NCBI RefSeq assembly: GCF_001468135.1
Contig: NZ_LNYU01000085.1
Span: 306,104 to 370,103, forward strand
DNA from: Legionella santicrucis
GTDB lineage: Bacteria; Pseudomonadota; Gammaproteobacteria; Legionellales; Legionellaceae
Length of the DNA stretch: 64,000 nucleotides
Reading direction: 5' to 3'
Shown: in pieces, positions 28,089 through 37,131 of the stretch
Position numbering within the stretch: position 1 is the first letter of the stretch
How the letters are laid out: every line of letters starts with the position of its first letter
Position numbers and translations under genes: made by a program
Notes under the pieces: model-generated
The model's input: only the letters and a program-made list of their open reading frames with translations
The model's database searches: none
Told to the model about the DNA's origin: nothing

Positions 28089-29807
28089 TTATACTGCAAC
28101 AGCAGGCTTTTTATTAGACAGGCTTGGAGAAGAGGGGCTGTCTTGCGAATCATCTTTAAGTGCGCGACGAAGGATCTTACCCACATTCGTTTTGGGAAGT
28201 TCCTTATAAAACTCAACTTCTTTAGGAACTTTGTATGCGGTTAAATGTTCGCGACAATAAGAAATAACTTGTTCAGCAGTTAAGTTAGGATCTTTTTTTA
28301 CAATACACGCTTTAACGCGCTCACCAGAATCCTTATCAAAAATTCCAACAACACCAACTTCTAAAACACCAGGATGCATTCCTATAACTTGCTCTATTTC
28401 ATTAGGATAAACATTAAATCCAGAGACTAGTAACATGTCTTTTTTTCGATCAACCAAATAAATGAAACCTTCTTCATTCATTTTTCCTATGTCCCCAGTT
28501 TTTAAATAGCCATTCTTAGTAAAAACTAAAGCCGTTTCATCGGGGCGTTTCCAATAACCTGGAGTTACCTGAGGCCCTTTGATACATATTTCTCCACTTG
28601 TTCCTATAGGAACTTCATTCTCATTATCGTCTAGAATAGCTACTTCAGTAGAGGAAATAGGTACTCCTATACTGCCAGTGTATTCTGTACGATTCATTGG
28701 ATTCATGATGGCTGCGGGACTTGTTTCTGTTAAGCCATATGCTTCTAATACAGGGGTCTTAGTCACTTCAAACCACTTGAGAGCCACACTTTTTTGTAAG
28801 GCCATTCCACCAGAAAGGGCAATTTTTAATCTACTAAAATCAACCTCTTTAAATTGTGGATGGTTTAATAAACCATTAAATAAGGTATTTACACCAGTAA
28901 TTGCCGTAAAACGGACATTTTTAATCTCTTTAATAAAATTTCCCATATCACGAGGATTTGTAATGAGCACATTTTTTGCACCTTCTTTTAAAAAGGTTAA
29001 ACAATTAGCCGTAAGGGAAAAAACATGGTATAGAGGAATCGCCGTTACAATGATTTCATTATCATTTAAGCCCAAAGGTTTTATCCATGAATCAGCTTGC
29101 AAAATATTAGCGATCATATTACCGTGTGTTAAAATAGCTCCTTTGGCTACGCCAGTCGTTCCCCCTGTATATTGCAGAAATGCAATATCATCATGAGTTA
29201 AGTCAACGTGATGTAATGGAGATTGTTTTCCTTCCAATAACGCATAATTAAAGGTTACTGCATGGGGGATGTGATACGGCGGTATCGCTTTTTTTACGTA
29301 TTTAACTACCGAATTGACAATGATTCGTTTTATCGTAGGAAATAAATCGCCTATTTCAGTGATAAGAACATGCTTTAAATTAGGAATAGAGCTTAATCCT
29401 TTTTCAACAGTTTTTGCAAAATTAGCAAGTACTATAATTGCTTCGGCTCCAGAATCATTCATTTGGTGAATGAGTTCATCAGTGGTATACAGCGGATTTG
29501 TGTTAACAACAACATAGCCAGCTCGCAAAATAGCGAATAGAGCTACAGGATATTGGAGAACGTTAGGGAGCATAATTGCAATTCGCGCCCCTTTTTTTAA
29601 GTTAAGTTGTTGTAGGTAGGCAGCAAAATCACGACTTAATGTATTTAATTCTGCAAATGTAATACTATGTCCCATATTGGTATATGAAGGTTTATGAGCA
29701 TAACGAGTACATGATTCTTTAAACAAAGCGACAAGGGAAGAATATTGACTTGGGTCAATTTCATGAGGAACTCCTTTTTGATATTGTTCAAACCACCGTT
29801 TATCCAC
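28089..29807 (-). CDS. fadD: Long-chain fatty-acid-CoA ligase
   Basis: 572 residues; ANL-superfamily adenylate-forming enzyme that activates fatty acids to acyl-CoA. AMP-binding P-loop 'FLQYTGGTTGVAKGAILTH', 'EAYGLTETSPAAIMNPM' (A5), 'GYLKTGDIGKMNEEGFIYLV' (FadD-type motif), 'DMLLVSGFNVYPNEIEQVI' and the C-terminal catalytic Lys region 'LPKTNVGKILRRALK'. Monocistronic, divergent from minC. The C-terminal tail 'DSSQ..SPSSPSLSNKKP' is low complexity. Confidence 0.95.
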   Translation of the reverse strand: MDKRWFEQYQKGVPHEIDPSQYSSLVALFKESCTRYAHKPSYTNMGHSITFAELNTLSRDFAAYLQQLNLKKGARIAIMLPNVLQYPVALFAILRAGYVVVNTNPLYTTDELIHQMNDSGAEAIIVLANFAKTVEKGLSSIPNLKHVLITEIGDLFPTIKRIIVNSVVKYVKKAIPPYHIPHAVTFNYALLEGKQSPLHHVDLTHDDIAFLQYTGGTTGVAKGAILTHGNMIANILQADSWIKPLGLNDNEIIVTAIPLYHVFSLTANCLTFLKEGAKNVLITNPRDMGNFIKEIKNVRFTAITGVNTLFNGLLNHPQFKEVDFSRLKIALSGGMALQKSVALKWFEVTKTPVLEAYGLTETSPAAIMNPMNRTEYTGSIGVPISSTEVAILDDNENEVPIGTSGEICIKGPQVTPGYWKRPDETALVFTKNGYLKTGDIGKMNEEGFIYLVDRKKDMLLVSGFNVYPNEIEQVIGMHPGVLEVGVVGIFDKDSGERVKACIVKKDPNLTAEQVISYCREHLTAYKVPKEVEFYKELPKTNVGKILRRALKDDSQDSPSSPSLSNKKPAVAV

Positions 29808-29878
29808 CTTAATATCCTTCTGTTATTGGTTTTCACATGTTAGTATAAACAAAAATATTGATTATGGATATCATACTC

Positions 29879-30577
29879 ATGAGTGAAAATACAACACAGA
29901 CACAAGCGTTTAAATTAAAAGGGCGTCTTTATACATTTACTGTATTACATGTATTAAATACAAACATTAATCTTTTTTCACAACAACTCCATGATACAAT
30001 AACCAAAGCACCAAAATTATTTGAACATATTCCAGTGGTTTTTGATTTGTCTGCGGTTCAACATCTAGAATTTGATTTACAAGCCTTAGTTCAGGCTGCA
30101 CGAACTCATGGTATGATTCCTGTCGCCATTCAAGGCGGAACTGCATTGCATCATTCTTTAGCACAATGTCAGGGGTTAGCCGTGTTGCATGCTTCTTCAA
30201 CTCAAGATAAGCCCATTGTTGAAACTATTGAAAACTCACCTCATGAAACAATAAAAACAACGGCAAAATTACTAACTACTCCTGTTCGATCAGGTCAACA
30301 AGTGGTTGCAAAAGGAACCGATCTTATCGTTACTTCTTCAGTGAGTCATGGCGCTGAATTATTAGCTGATGGGTGTATCCATGTATATGGTGCTTTAAGA
30401 GGAAGAGCTTTGGCTGGTATTTCTGGAGATAAAGAGGCGCGTATTTTTTGTCAATCACTTGAGGCAGAATTAGTATCAATTGCAGGTTTCTATCGTTTAA
30501 GCGATGCAATAGAACCTTGTAATAAACCTTGTCAAATTTATTTATTAGATGAACATATACACATTGAGCCCTTATGA
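29879..30577 (+). CDS. minC: Septum site-determining protein MinC
   Basis: 232 residues. N-terminal FtsZ-inhibiting domain (about 1-105) and C-terminal beta-helix MinD/FtsZ-binding domain ('LIVTSSVSHGAELLADGCIH', 'VYGALRGRALAGISGDKEAR', 'IFCQSLEAELVSIAGFYRL'). Blocks FtsZ rings away from midcell. Start ATG 29879 chosen; GGAT lies 9 bases before it, and the TTG at 29858 and ATG at 29864 lack this. minD and minE are not adjacent. It overlaps lpxH by 4 bases (ATGA). Confidence 0.93.
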   Translation: MSENTTQTQAFKLKGRLYTFTVLHVLNTNINLFSQQLHDTITKAPKLFEHIPVVFDLSAVQHLEFDLQALVQAARTHGMIPVAIQGGTALHHSLAQCQGLAVLHASSTQDKPIVETIENSPHETIKTTAKLLTTPVRSGQQVVAKGTDLIVTSSVSHGAELLADGCIHVYGALRGRALAGISGDKEARIFCQSLEAELVSIAGFYRLSDAIEPCNKPCQIYLLDEHIHIEPL

Positions 30578-31293
30578 TAGATGTTGTTTTTATTTCAGAT
30601 CTTCATTTGCATCCAGAGGATCAAAAAATTCAAGAGCGATTTAATCAATTTATTGAATGGGCAAAAGTTTCCGTTAAAAGCATTTATATTTTGGGAGATT
30701 TTTTTCATGCTTGGGCCGGAGATGATTCAATTGATGAGTGGAGTAGAGGCATCGCTCTTCAATTATATTCTCTGAGGAATCAAGGGATTAATATTTTTTA
30801 TATGCATGGTAACCGTGATTTTTTATTGGGCAAGGGTTTTGCTCAACTTGCAGGTTGGACGATTTTATCTGAACCTACAGTCATTCAGTTGGGTCAAGAA
30901 AAAATACTTTTAGTGCATGGAGACCGTTATTGTACTAAAGACTTAGCACATCAACGTTTTAGACGATTAACGAGGAATAAGATATTTTCCTACTTTTTTT
31001 TAAGGTTACCGTTAAAATTGCGTCAGCGTTTGGTGAATCAAGTGCGTTATCGAAGTCAAATGAATCAAAATAGATCGATGGAAGAAATGGAAGTGGTTTC
31101 TGATGTGATTATCAAGCATATGATGTACTCTAGGGTAACGCAATTAATTCATGGACATACTCATAAACCGGGTATAACCATTTACGAAAATAATGTGGAA
31201 AAATTAAGACGTTATGTATTAAGTGACTGGGATGACAAACCTCAATTGTTGTGTTATGATAATACAAAAGGGCTCTGTTTTGCTCATATGTAA
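30574..31293 (+). CDS. lpxH: UDP-2,3-diacylglucosamine diphosphatase LpxH
   Basis: 239 residues; calcineurin-type metallophosphoesterase of lipid A synthesis, releasing lipid X. Metal ligands in 'VFISDLHLHPED' (DxH), 'YILGDFFHAWAGDD' (GDxxD-like), 'FYMHGNRDFLLGKGFA' (GNRDF, specific to LpxH), 'LLVHGDRYCTKD' and 'LIHGHTHKPGI'. Works at the inner face of the cytoplasmic membrane. Coupled to minC by overlap. Confidence 0.95.
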   Translation: MIDVVFISDLHLHPEDQKIQERFNQFIEWAKVSVKSIYILGDFFHAWAGDDSIDEWSRGIALQLYSLRNQGINIFYMHGNRDFLLGKGFAQLAGWTILSEPTVIQLGQEKILLVHGDRYCTKDLAHQRFRRLTRNKIFSYFFLRLPLKLRQRLVNQVRYRSQMNQNRSMEEMEVVSDVIIKHMMYSRVTQLIHGHTHKPGITIYENNVEKLRRYVLSDWDDKPQLLCYDNTKGLCFAHM

Positions 31294-31313
31294 TTTTTGT
31301 GGAGAGGCTAGGT

Positions 31314-32222
31314 ATGACTAGTAGTAAAGATGATGAATATACGAAGAAAATGGCCGAGGCACAGGAGAAATCTGTAAAAGCAGCAGAGGAGCTCCGTAAA
31401 CAAGAAAATGAAAGAATAGCTCAAGACTACCAAAATGCGCAAATGCTTAAGCGGCGGATGGAATATGCCCAGGCAATGGAGGAGCTTAGAAATAAGCATA
31501 TACTCCATAAAGGGACTCAGCAAGAAACGACTCTTTGGGATGAAGTTAATCGCCTTGCTGACGAAGCCATGAAACCAGAACAAAATTCTTATCAAGACTA
31601 TCGTGCTGCAATGATGTCTTTGTTGAATATGTTTGGCAAAATGAACAAAGCAATTGCTGTATCAAGGGAGCAAACCTTTGGGGAATATTATAACAAATAT
31701 ATCTATGAGAAAAATGAAGATCCAATTGGTAAAGCATGGCTTGCTCTGAAGAGTAAAATGCGTGATACACTAAAAGGTGATGCTGACATTGATCTACCTA
31801 CTCTTCACCATAATGTCACATTTAAAGACGGGAAGCTAAATGTTGCTCCATTAACGCGTAAAGATGGCGGTTCTTTAGTAGTTTATGAAAAAGATCAAGA
31901 CGGAAAACCTGTATATGAAAAAGATGCCAAAGGAAAACCTAAACTTGATGATAAAGGGCAGCCGATAAGAGTGGTTAGTTCGGACCCTCATCCTGTAAAT
32001 GAAGCATTTAAGGCTCTTGTTGATGCGTGGTTAATAGAAAATAATTACCAGCCAGTGCCGGGCGAGCCAAATAAATACATGAATCCCACTACTGGTAAAT
32101 ATCTAGATGAAGATACATTCAATAGCTTAAAACCAACTCTTGATGACTTCCTAAAAAATCCAGCAAATGCTGAGTTGACTTTTGAAGAAGAACCATCTCA
32201 TTCTCCTTCAATGAGAAGATAA
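31314..32222 (+). CDS. Coiled-coil protein of unknown function, effector candidate
   Basis: 302 residues, not recognised. First 60 residues are a charged Lys/Glu/Ala coil; middle region helical; around residues 185-225 a short repeat-like pattern 'VYEKDQDGKPVYEKDAKGKP' then 'KLDDKGQPIRVV', resembling beta-hairpin repeats. The C terminus 'ELTFEEEPSHSPSMRR' has an EEE block about 10-14 residues from the end, the kind of signal seen in Dot/Icm substrates. No membrane segments. Start ATG 31314 follows GGAGAGG. It begins 20 bases after lpxH. Confidence 0.55.
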   Translation: MTSSKDDEYTKKMAEAQEKSVKAAEELRKQENERIAQDYQNAQMLKRRMEYAQAMEELRNKHILHKGTQQETTLWDEVNRLADEAMKPEQNSYQDYRAAMMSLLNMFGKMNKAIAVSREQTFGEYYNKYIYEKNEDPIGKAWLALKSKMRDTLKGDADIDLPTLHHNVTFKDGKLNVAPLTRKDGGSLVVYEKDQDGKPVYEKDAKGKPKLDDKGQPIRVVSSDPHPVNEAFKALVDAWLIENNYQPVPGEPNKYMNPTTGKYLDEDTFNSLKPTLDDFLKNPANAELTFEEEPSHSPSMRR

Positions 32223-32227
32223 GGTTT

Positions 32228-32851
32228 TTATTGATACGGTATTCCGCTATGAAAGCGAAATACCGTATCTGTTGTTAAAATAAAGCGATTCTCTAAAGAT
32301 AAAAATATATGGAGTCGGTTTTCTATATCTCCACCGTATAATTTTGCTAACCTTAAGTAATCTTCAAAATGTCGGGCTTCGGATTTAATTAATGTACTGT
32401 AAAATTTTGCTAAATCTTGGTCTTCAAGGTAAGGAATAATGGCATGGAAACGCTCACACGATCGAGCTTCAATGATAGCGCCGATTATAAGTTGATCACA
32501 TAAACGCTGAATCATGTCTCTACTCGTAACCTGCTTATGCATTTGAGTTGCATATCCAGAAGGCTGTAATGGACTGAATTGAATGCCTTTTCGAATCATA
32601 ATTTGTAGCACTTTTTCAAAATGAAGCAACTCTTCGCGTGCTAAAGGCGACATCACTTCGACTAATTCCTTTTTTTCTGGATACTTACTGATGAAATTGA
32701 TGGCAGTCGCGGCTGCTTTACGTTCACAATGTGCATGATCAATTAATAGTAAAGAAACGTGCTTTGCTGCGTACTCTAACCATTCTTGAGGTGTTTTTAT
32801 CTGCAGAAAATCATTTACTGATTGTAAATCAGTATCTAATCGTTTTAACAT
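32228..32851 (-). CDS. miaE: tRNA-(ms2io6A)-hydroxylase MiaE
   Basis: 207 residues; non-haem diiron enzyme that hydroxylates the isopentenyl side chain of ms2i6A37 in tRNA. Ferritin-like helices carry the iron ligands: 'DHAHCERKAAATAINFI' (E, later ExxH), 'REELLHFEKVL' (EExxH), 'IEARSCERFHAI' (E) and 'KSEARHFEDYLRLA' (ExxxH). Typical length. Convergent with the preceding gene and only 5 bases from it. Fits the YgfZ/MiaB tRNA thiolation pathway, which would make its substrate. Confidence 0.93.
   Translation of the reverse strand: MLKRLDTDLQSVNDFLQIKTPQEWLEYAAKHVSLLLIDHAHCERKAAATAINFISKYPEKKELVEVMSPLAREELLHFEKVLQIMIRKGIQFSPLQPSGYATQMHKQVTSRDMIQRLCDQLIIGAIIEARSCERFHAIIPYLEDQDLAKFYSTLIKSEARHFEDYLRLAKLYGGDIENRLHIFLSLENRFILTTDTVFRFHSGIPYQ
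32233..32269. terminator. Strong stem-loop overlapping the 3' end of miaE
   Basis: GATACGGTATT / AATACCGTATC (32233-32243, 32259-32269) with additional CGCT/AGCG pairing inside the loop, lying within the last codons of miaE and just after the stop of the plus-strand gene. Likely folds in transcripts of both directions. Neither side has a long U-run. Confidence 0.45.
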
Positions 32852-32925
32852 CTATGGATACACTATACTTATTAAAATAAGCTGTCTTATATCACATACT
32901 TTGAAAAAATTAAATCGGATGAAAA

Positions 32926-33813
32926 ATGAACGGGGAAGAAGTTAATAATGAATTAAGCCATTGGTTTTCTACTTATGGAGTCATTACGGCAGAACGTATC
33001 TTGGGGAAATACCAAGTTAATTTAGAACATGCAGAACTGGTTGAAGCAATTAAAACTCCGACGAGCTTCTATCGTCGTTTAGTGCAGGTTCCATTAAGAA
33101 ATGTATTAAATGGTATTATTTTGGAACAAGCAAATGATTATCATGTTTATGCTCAAAAACTGTTTATTGATTATTTGTTATCTGGTGAAAGTGCTAAAGA
33201 TGAAGAAGCCCAAGGCGCTGTAACTCGGGAAGCTTTAGAAAGGGAGCGACAACAATTAATATCCCTTGGTGACGAGTTTCATAAAATACATGGGCAACAT
33301 GATTATCTCATTGCTGAAAGTCAATCAGTCCTGATAAAAGTAACACACCTGTTTAATAGTGAAATGGAAAAAGCGATTAATGCTTTGAGAGCTCCATTAA
33401 AAACTGCGGATTTTTCTGGACCTAAAAGTGAAACTCGTAAAGCAATTAGACACGCCTTGATTTATTGTAACAAAATGGATAATCAAACGGAGGAAAACAA
33501 GTTTGATTTTATTGAAAAAATGAATGAAATTCTTAAGGTATCGTTAAGTCAGGATCTCAAAGCAAGAATGGTCTTTAATTTGGAAAAAATATTTAAAATT
33601 GAATCTGATTTTAATGCACAAATAAGAGAGTATATTGTTAAGGCTGAAGAAATATTCGAATCAGCTAATTCTTTTCGAGATCAATTTTACGATACAATTC
33701 TTCGTGTCGTTGATCTTCTCAAGTTTTTGCCTGATTATAAGATTGATCCAGAACAAGACGCTATTAATAGAGAGCCTTTATATTTTGATAAAAGTATAGG
33801 ATCTGCCAAGTAG
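32926..33813 (+). CDS. Helical protein of unknown function
   Basis: 295 residues, not recognised. Mostly helical and charged, no signal peptide or membrane helix; likely coiled coil around residues 85-125 and 225-265. No catalytic motif visible. Divergent from miaE, 74 bases apart, and followed by ndk. ATG 32926 has only weak ribosome-site support (GATGAAAA). Probably a lineage-restricted cytoplasmic protein or effector. Confidence 0.5.
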   Translation: MNGEEVNNELSHWFSTYGVITAERILGKYQVNLEHAELVEAIKTPTSFYRRLVQVPLRNVLNGIILEQANDYHVYAQKLFIDYLLSGESAKDEEAQGAVTREALERERQQLISLGDEFHKIHGQHDYLIAESQSVLIKVTHLFNSEMEKAINALRAPLKTADFSGPKSETRKAIRHALIYCNKMDNQTEENKFDFIEKMNEILKVSLSQDLKARMVFNLEKIFKIESDFNAQIREYIVKAEEIFESANSFRDQFYDTILRVVDLLKFLPDYKIDPEQDAINREPLYFDKSIGSAK

Positions 33814-33937
33814 AGAATAACAAATCCAATTTAAAAAAATAAATCAATCATTGACTTAAAAATGAATTTATATTAGCCATAGAGCAAGGATTTCGTGTAT
33901 AATGTTGCACTTTAACATAAACCCTATGGAGTGCATA

Positions 33938-34363
33938 ATGACAAAAGAATCCACATTGTCAATTATTAAACCTGATGCAGTAGCGAAATCTGTAATTGGT
34001 CAAATTTATACACGTTTTGAAAATGCTGGTCTAAACATCATTGCAGCAAAAATGATGCAACTTTCTCGTGAGCAAGCAGAAAATTTTTATGATATTCATC
34101 GTGCACGACCATTTTTCAAAGATTTAGTTGAGTTCATGATTTCAGGCCCAGTAATGGTTCAAGTATTACAAGGCGAAAACGCTGTTTTGACAAATAGAGA
34201 AATTATGGGCGCAACTAATCCTAAAGAAGCTGCTCCTGGAACTATTCGTGCTGATTTTGCTGACAGTATTGATGCAAATGCAGTACATGGTTCGGATAGT
34301 TTAGAAAATGCAGCTCGTGAAATTGCGTTCTTCTTTGAACCACATGAAATTTGTGAAAGGTAA
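33938..34363 (+). CDS. ndk: Nucleoside diphosphate kinase
   Basis: 141 residues, full family length. Transfers the gamma phosphate between nucleoside triphosphates and diphosphates through the active His in '[20 protein letters not shown]'. '[19 protein letters not shown]' is the N-terminal signature. ATG 33938 follows TATGGAG; longer upstream frames lack conserved sequence. Confidence 0.96.
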   Translation: MTKESTLSIIKPDAVAKSVIGQIYTRFENAGLNIIAAKMMQLSREQAENFYDIHRARPFFKDLVEFMISGPVMVQVLQGENAVLTNREIMGATNPKEAAPGTIRADFADSIDANAVHGSDSLENAAREIAFFFEPHEICER

Positions 34364-34400
34364 AAATTTTAAAGGCATTAAGTGATTGTTTAGAGTGTAG

Positions 34401-34426
34401 CCAGGGAAAGCGAAGCGGAGCCCTGG
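34401..34426. repeat. Palindromic intergenic repeat with AAGCGAAGCGGA loop
   Basis: CCAGGG-aaagcgaagcggag-CCCTGG with flanking gtgTAG and GGTGTTATTTT, between ndk and rlmN. It resembles the widespread 'tagcccgggtaagcgaagcg' intergenic palindrome found in many bacteria. The stem followed by T-rich DNA could also end ndk transcripts. Confidence 0.55.
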
Positions 34427-34529
34427 GGTGTTATTTTGATTAAAGTCCTGAGATTTGCTCTTTTGCATGCCGGCTACATTATTCCTTAATCCCATTCTTG
34501 CTTAATGTCATTTAAATTTGGAGCGAAAA

Positions 34530-35660
34530 TTGACTGCACAAAAAGTAAATCTATTGAATTATAATTATCAACAAATGCGTGAGCTATTAAGTAGTTGGGG
34601 TGAACAATCCTATCGCGCTCAACAGATAATACAGTGGATTCATCAAGCAGGATTAACGGACTTCGCTAAAATGACTAACCTAGGCAAATCGCTAAGAGAA
34701 AAATTATCTCAATTATCTTACATCGAATTACCAGAAATAATTGCTTGTCAAAAATCTAATGATGGAACTCATAAGTGGTTATTAAAGCTTGGATGCGGAA
34801 ATTGTATTGAGACTGTATATATCCCTGAAACTAACCGCGGAACTTTATGTGTCTCCTCTCAAGTTGGATGTGCTTTGAATTGTTCTTTTTGTTCCACAGC
34901 AAAACAAGGTTTTAACCGAAATCTAACTACAGCCGAAATTATTGGGCAGGTTTGGTTGGCAGTACGTGAATTATCACAAAGTGAAGGGAATCATGACAAA
35001 AGAGTCACCAATGTGGTGATGATGGGGATGGGTGAACCCTTACTTAATTTTGATAATGTTGTTTCTGCAATGAATATTATGATGGATGATTTTGCATATG
35101 GATTATCAAAACGACGAGTTACTTTAAGTACTTCCGGGGTTTTACCCGATCTGGAGCGTTTAAGAGAGGTAAGTCCTGTAGCTCTAGCAGTTTCTCTTCA
35201 TGCACCTAATGATGAATTGAGAAATGAACTCGTCCCAATTAATAAGAAATATCCATTAGCTCAATTAATGGCTTTGTGCAAAATTTATTTTAAAAATGAA
35301 CCAAGAAGGAAAGTGACTTTTGAATATGTGATGCTTAAAGGTGTAAATGATCAACCTGAGCATGCAAGTCAATTAATTAAGTTATTACGTAATATTCCTG
35401 CAAAAGTAAACTTAATTCCTTTTAATCCATTTCCAATGACACAATATGAGCGCTCTTCGCAGGAGACAATTGATGCATTTAGAGAAAAATTAATGGCTCA
35501 TGGAATTAACACGATTACTCGTAAAACGCGAGGTGATGATATTGATGCTGCATGTGGTCAATTAGCGGGAGAGGTAAAAGACAGAACAAGTCGCTCTCAA
35601 AGATGGCAAAAATTACACTTTATACCCAAGTCTGATCAAGAACAGCGTACGAGAGAATAA
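34530..35660 (+). CDS. rlmN: Dual-specificity 23S rRNA/tRNA A2-methyltransferase RlmN
   Basis: 376 residues; radical-SAM enzyme methylating C2 of A2503 in 23S rRNA and A37 of some tRNAs. The radical-SAM cluster motif is '[18 protein letters not shown]' (CxxxCxxC). '[16 protein letters not shown]' and '[17 protein letters not shown]' are SAM-site blocks, and the C-terminal '[13 protein letters not shown]' holds the methyl-carrying Cys. TTG 34530 is chosen: GGAG lies 6 bases upstream, whereas TTG 34518 has nothing. Begins the classical rlmN-pilW-rodZ-hisS block. Confidence 0.95.
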   Translation: MTAQKVNLLNYNYQQMRELLSSWGEQSYRAQQIIQWIHQAGLTDFAKMTNLGKSLREKLSQLSYIELPEIIACQKSNDGTHKWLLKLGCGNCIETVYIPETNRGTLCVSSQVGCALNCSFCSTAKQGFNRNLTTAEIIGQVWLAVRELSQSEGNHDKRVTNVVMMGMGEPLLNFDNVVSAMNIMMDDFAYGLSKRRVTLSTSGVLPDLERLREVSPVALAVSLHAPNDELRNELVPINKKYPLAQLMALCKIYFKNEPRRKVTFEYVMLKGVNDQPEHASQLIKLLRNIPAKVNLIPFNPFPMTQYERSSQETIDAFREKLMAHGINTITRKTRGDDIDAACGQLAGEVKDRTSRSQRWQKLHFIPKSDQEQRTRE

Positions 35661-35795
35661 AATTCAGCGATATATAGGAAATTCAGAAGCCGAATGAATT
35701 GCCAACAAACCCCTTATTATTTATGACAAATCATTTTTAATTTATCAGTAAGCGGTTATAATGCCCAATCATTTTATAATCTTATTTGGAATATT

Positions 35796-36572
35796 GTGCT
35801 AAAAAGGTTTTATTCCTTGTTGATTATGGTTTGCTTGTTGATGCAGGCCTGTACCCATAATGACGAAAGTGAAAAACAAAATTTAAAAAAGCCCGATCTT
35901 GGTAAGGCTGCATCATACAATGTTCAGCTTGGGTTAGGTTATTTAAAACAAGGGGACAGGCCACGAGCGAAAAAAAAATTGCTTACTGCATTTGAGCAAG
36001 AGCCTGTATCACCTGATGTTAATTCAGCATTAGCTTATTATTTTGAACAAACCAAAGAATTGGAGCAAGCTGAAAAATACTATTTAAAAGCTATATCGCT
36101 AGCTGGAAGCGGAGGGGCTCAACTTAATAATTATGGTGCTTTTTTATGTCGCCAAGGTGATTATAAAAAAGCTGAAAAATACTTTTTAAAAGCAGTTAAT
36201 GATTTACAATACATACATACTGCAGGGGCTTATGAAAATGCAGGATTATGCGCATTATCTGTTTCTAATGATGAACAGGCTATGTTTTATTTCACAAAAG
36301 CATTAAATCAAGATCCCTCACGGAAGGTATCCTTATATGAATTGCTGAAATTAGAAATTAAAACGGGAAAAGAGCAAGATGCTTTTGCTTTAGTGCAGAA
36401 TCATCCTGATTTAGTTTTAAATGACAAAATATTGTTATCTTTAGCTAAAGAGGTTTCTGAGAAGGTGGGGCAGCATCGTATTGCTGCAGAATATGAGCAA
36501 AGTATAAATAATTTGAATTCCCATATCGATAACAGTGGAGTAAATAATGAACACAATAACCACTCTGGATGA
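35796..36572 (+). CDS. pilW: Type IV pilus biogenesis TPR lipoprotein PilW/PilF
   Basis: 258 residues from a GTG start after TTGGAAT. Lipobox 'LMQAC' with lipidated Cys19. TPR repeats through residues 40-240: 'NVQLGLGYLKQGDRPRAKKK', 'LNNYGAFLCRQGDYKKAEKY', 'YENAGLCALSVSNDEQAMFY'. Assists outer-membrane assembly of the PilQ secretin. Overlaps the next gene by 26 bases. Gene order matches other Gammaproteobacteria. Confidence 0.9.
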   Translation: MLKRFYSLLIMVCLLMQACTHNDESEKQNLKKPDLGKAASYNVQLGLGYLKQGDRPRAKKKLLTAFEQEPVSPDVNSALAYYFEQTKELEQAEKYYLKAISLAGSGGAQLNNYGAFLCRQGDYKKAEKYFLKAVNDLQYIHTAGAYENAGLCALSVSNDEQAMFYFTKALNQDPSRKVSLYELLKLEIKTGKEQDAFALVQNHPDLVLNDKILLSLAKEVSEKVGQHRIAAEYEQSINNLNSHIDNSGVNNEHNNHSG

Positions 36573-37131
36573 AAATATGCTTGAAAATGATAAGAATCCA
36601 GGAGCGCACCTTGCCTCTATACGAGAACAAAAAGGTTATACTATCGAATATGTTGCTAATAAGCTTCATTTAAGAGCTCGTATTATTGAATTAATTGAAA
36701 ATAACGAGTTTCATTTGTTGCCTGAACCTGTTTTTGTTAAAGGATATTTGCGTGCTTACGCCAAGTTATTAGGTACTTCTCCAGAGCCTTATTTAGCAAT
36801 ATTTAATAAACAATACCTTGTTGAGAGAAAACCTGAACGAGCTTTATGGCAACAGAGTAAACGCGAATCTCATAAAGCAGAACATATCATTCGTTGGTTT
36901 ACTGTCTTATTTGCTTTGGGGGTTATTGTTGCTGTTGGTATTTGGTGGCAAAAAAATAGAGATAATCAACAGGTATTTTCGACAAATAGTGCTGCTCCTG
37001 CTGATTTATCGCTGAATCAACAAACACCGGTAAATAAAAATTTAGAGATTAAGTTAACTGATATATCTAAAATGCAATCTTTGCTCAATCCTAAACCAGA
37101 AATGTCTCCAATGGAGAAGAGAAGTGACTGA
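36547..37131 (+). CDS. rodZ: RodZ-like helix-turn-helix membrane protein (short form)
   Basis: 194 residues. N-terminal Cro/C1-type HTH_25 domain (about 18-85: '[19 protein letters not shown]', '[19 protein letters not shown]'), one membrane helix (about 116-135) and a short periplasmic part. RodZ links MreB to the cell wall synthesis machinery. E. coli RodZ is about 337 residues with a C-terminal DUF4115 domain, which is lacking here. Overlaps hisS by 8 bases. The order pilW-rodZ-hisS omits ispG, which usually sits in between. Confidence 0.85.
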   Translation: MNTITTLDENMLENDKNPGAHLASIREQKGYTIEYVANKLHLRARIIELIENNEFHLLPEPVFVKGYLRAYAKLLGTSPEPYLAIFNKQYLVERKPERALWQQSKRESHKAEHIIRWFTVLFALGVIVAVGIWWQKNRDNQQVFSTNSAAPADLSLNQQTPVNKNLEIKLTDISKMQSLLNPKPEMSPMEKRSD

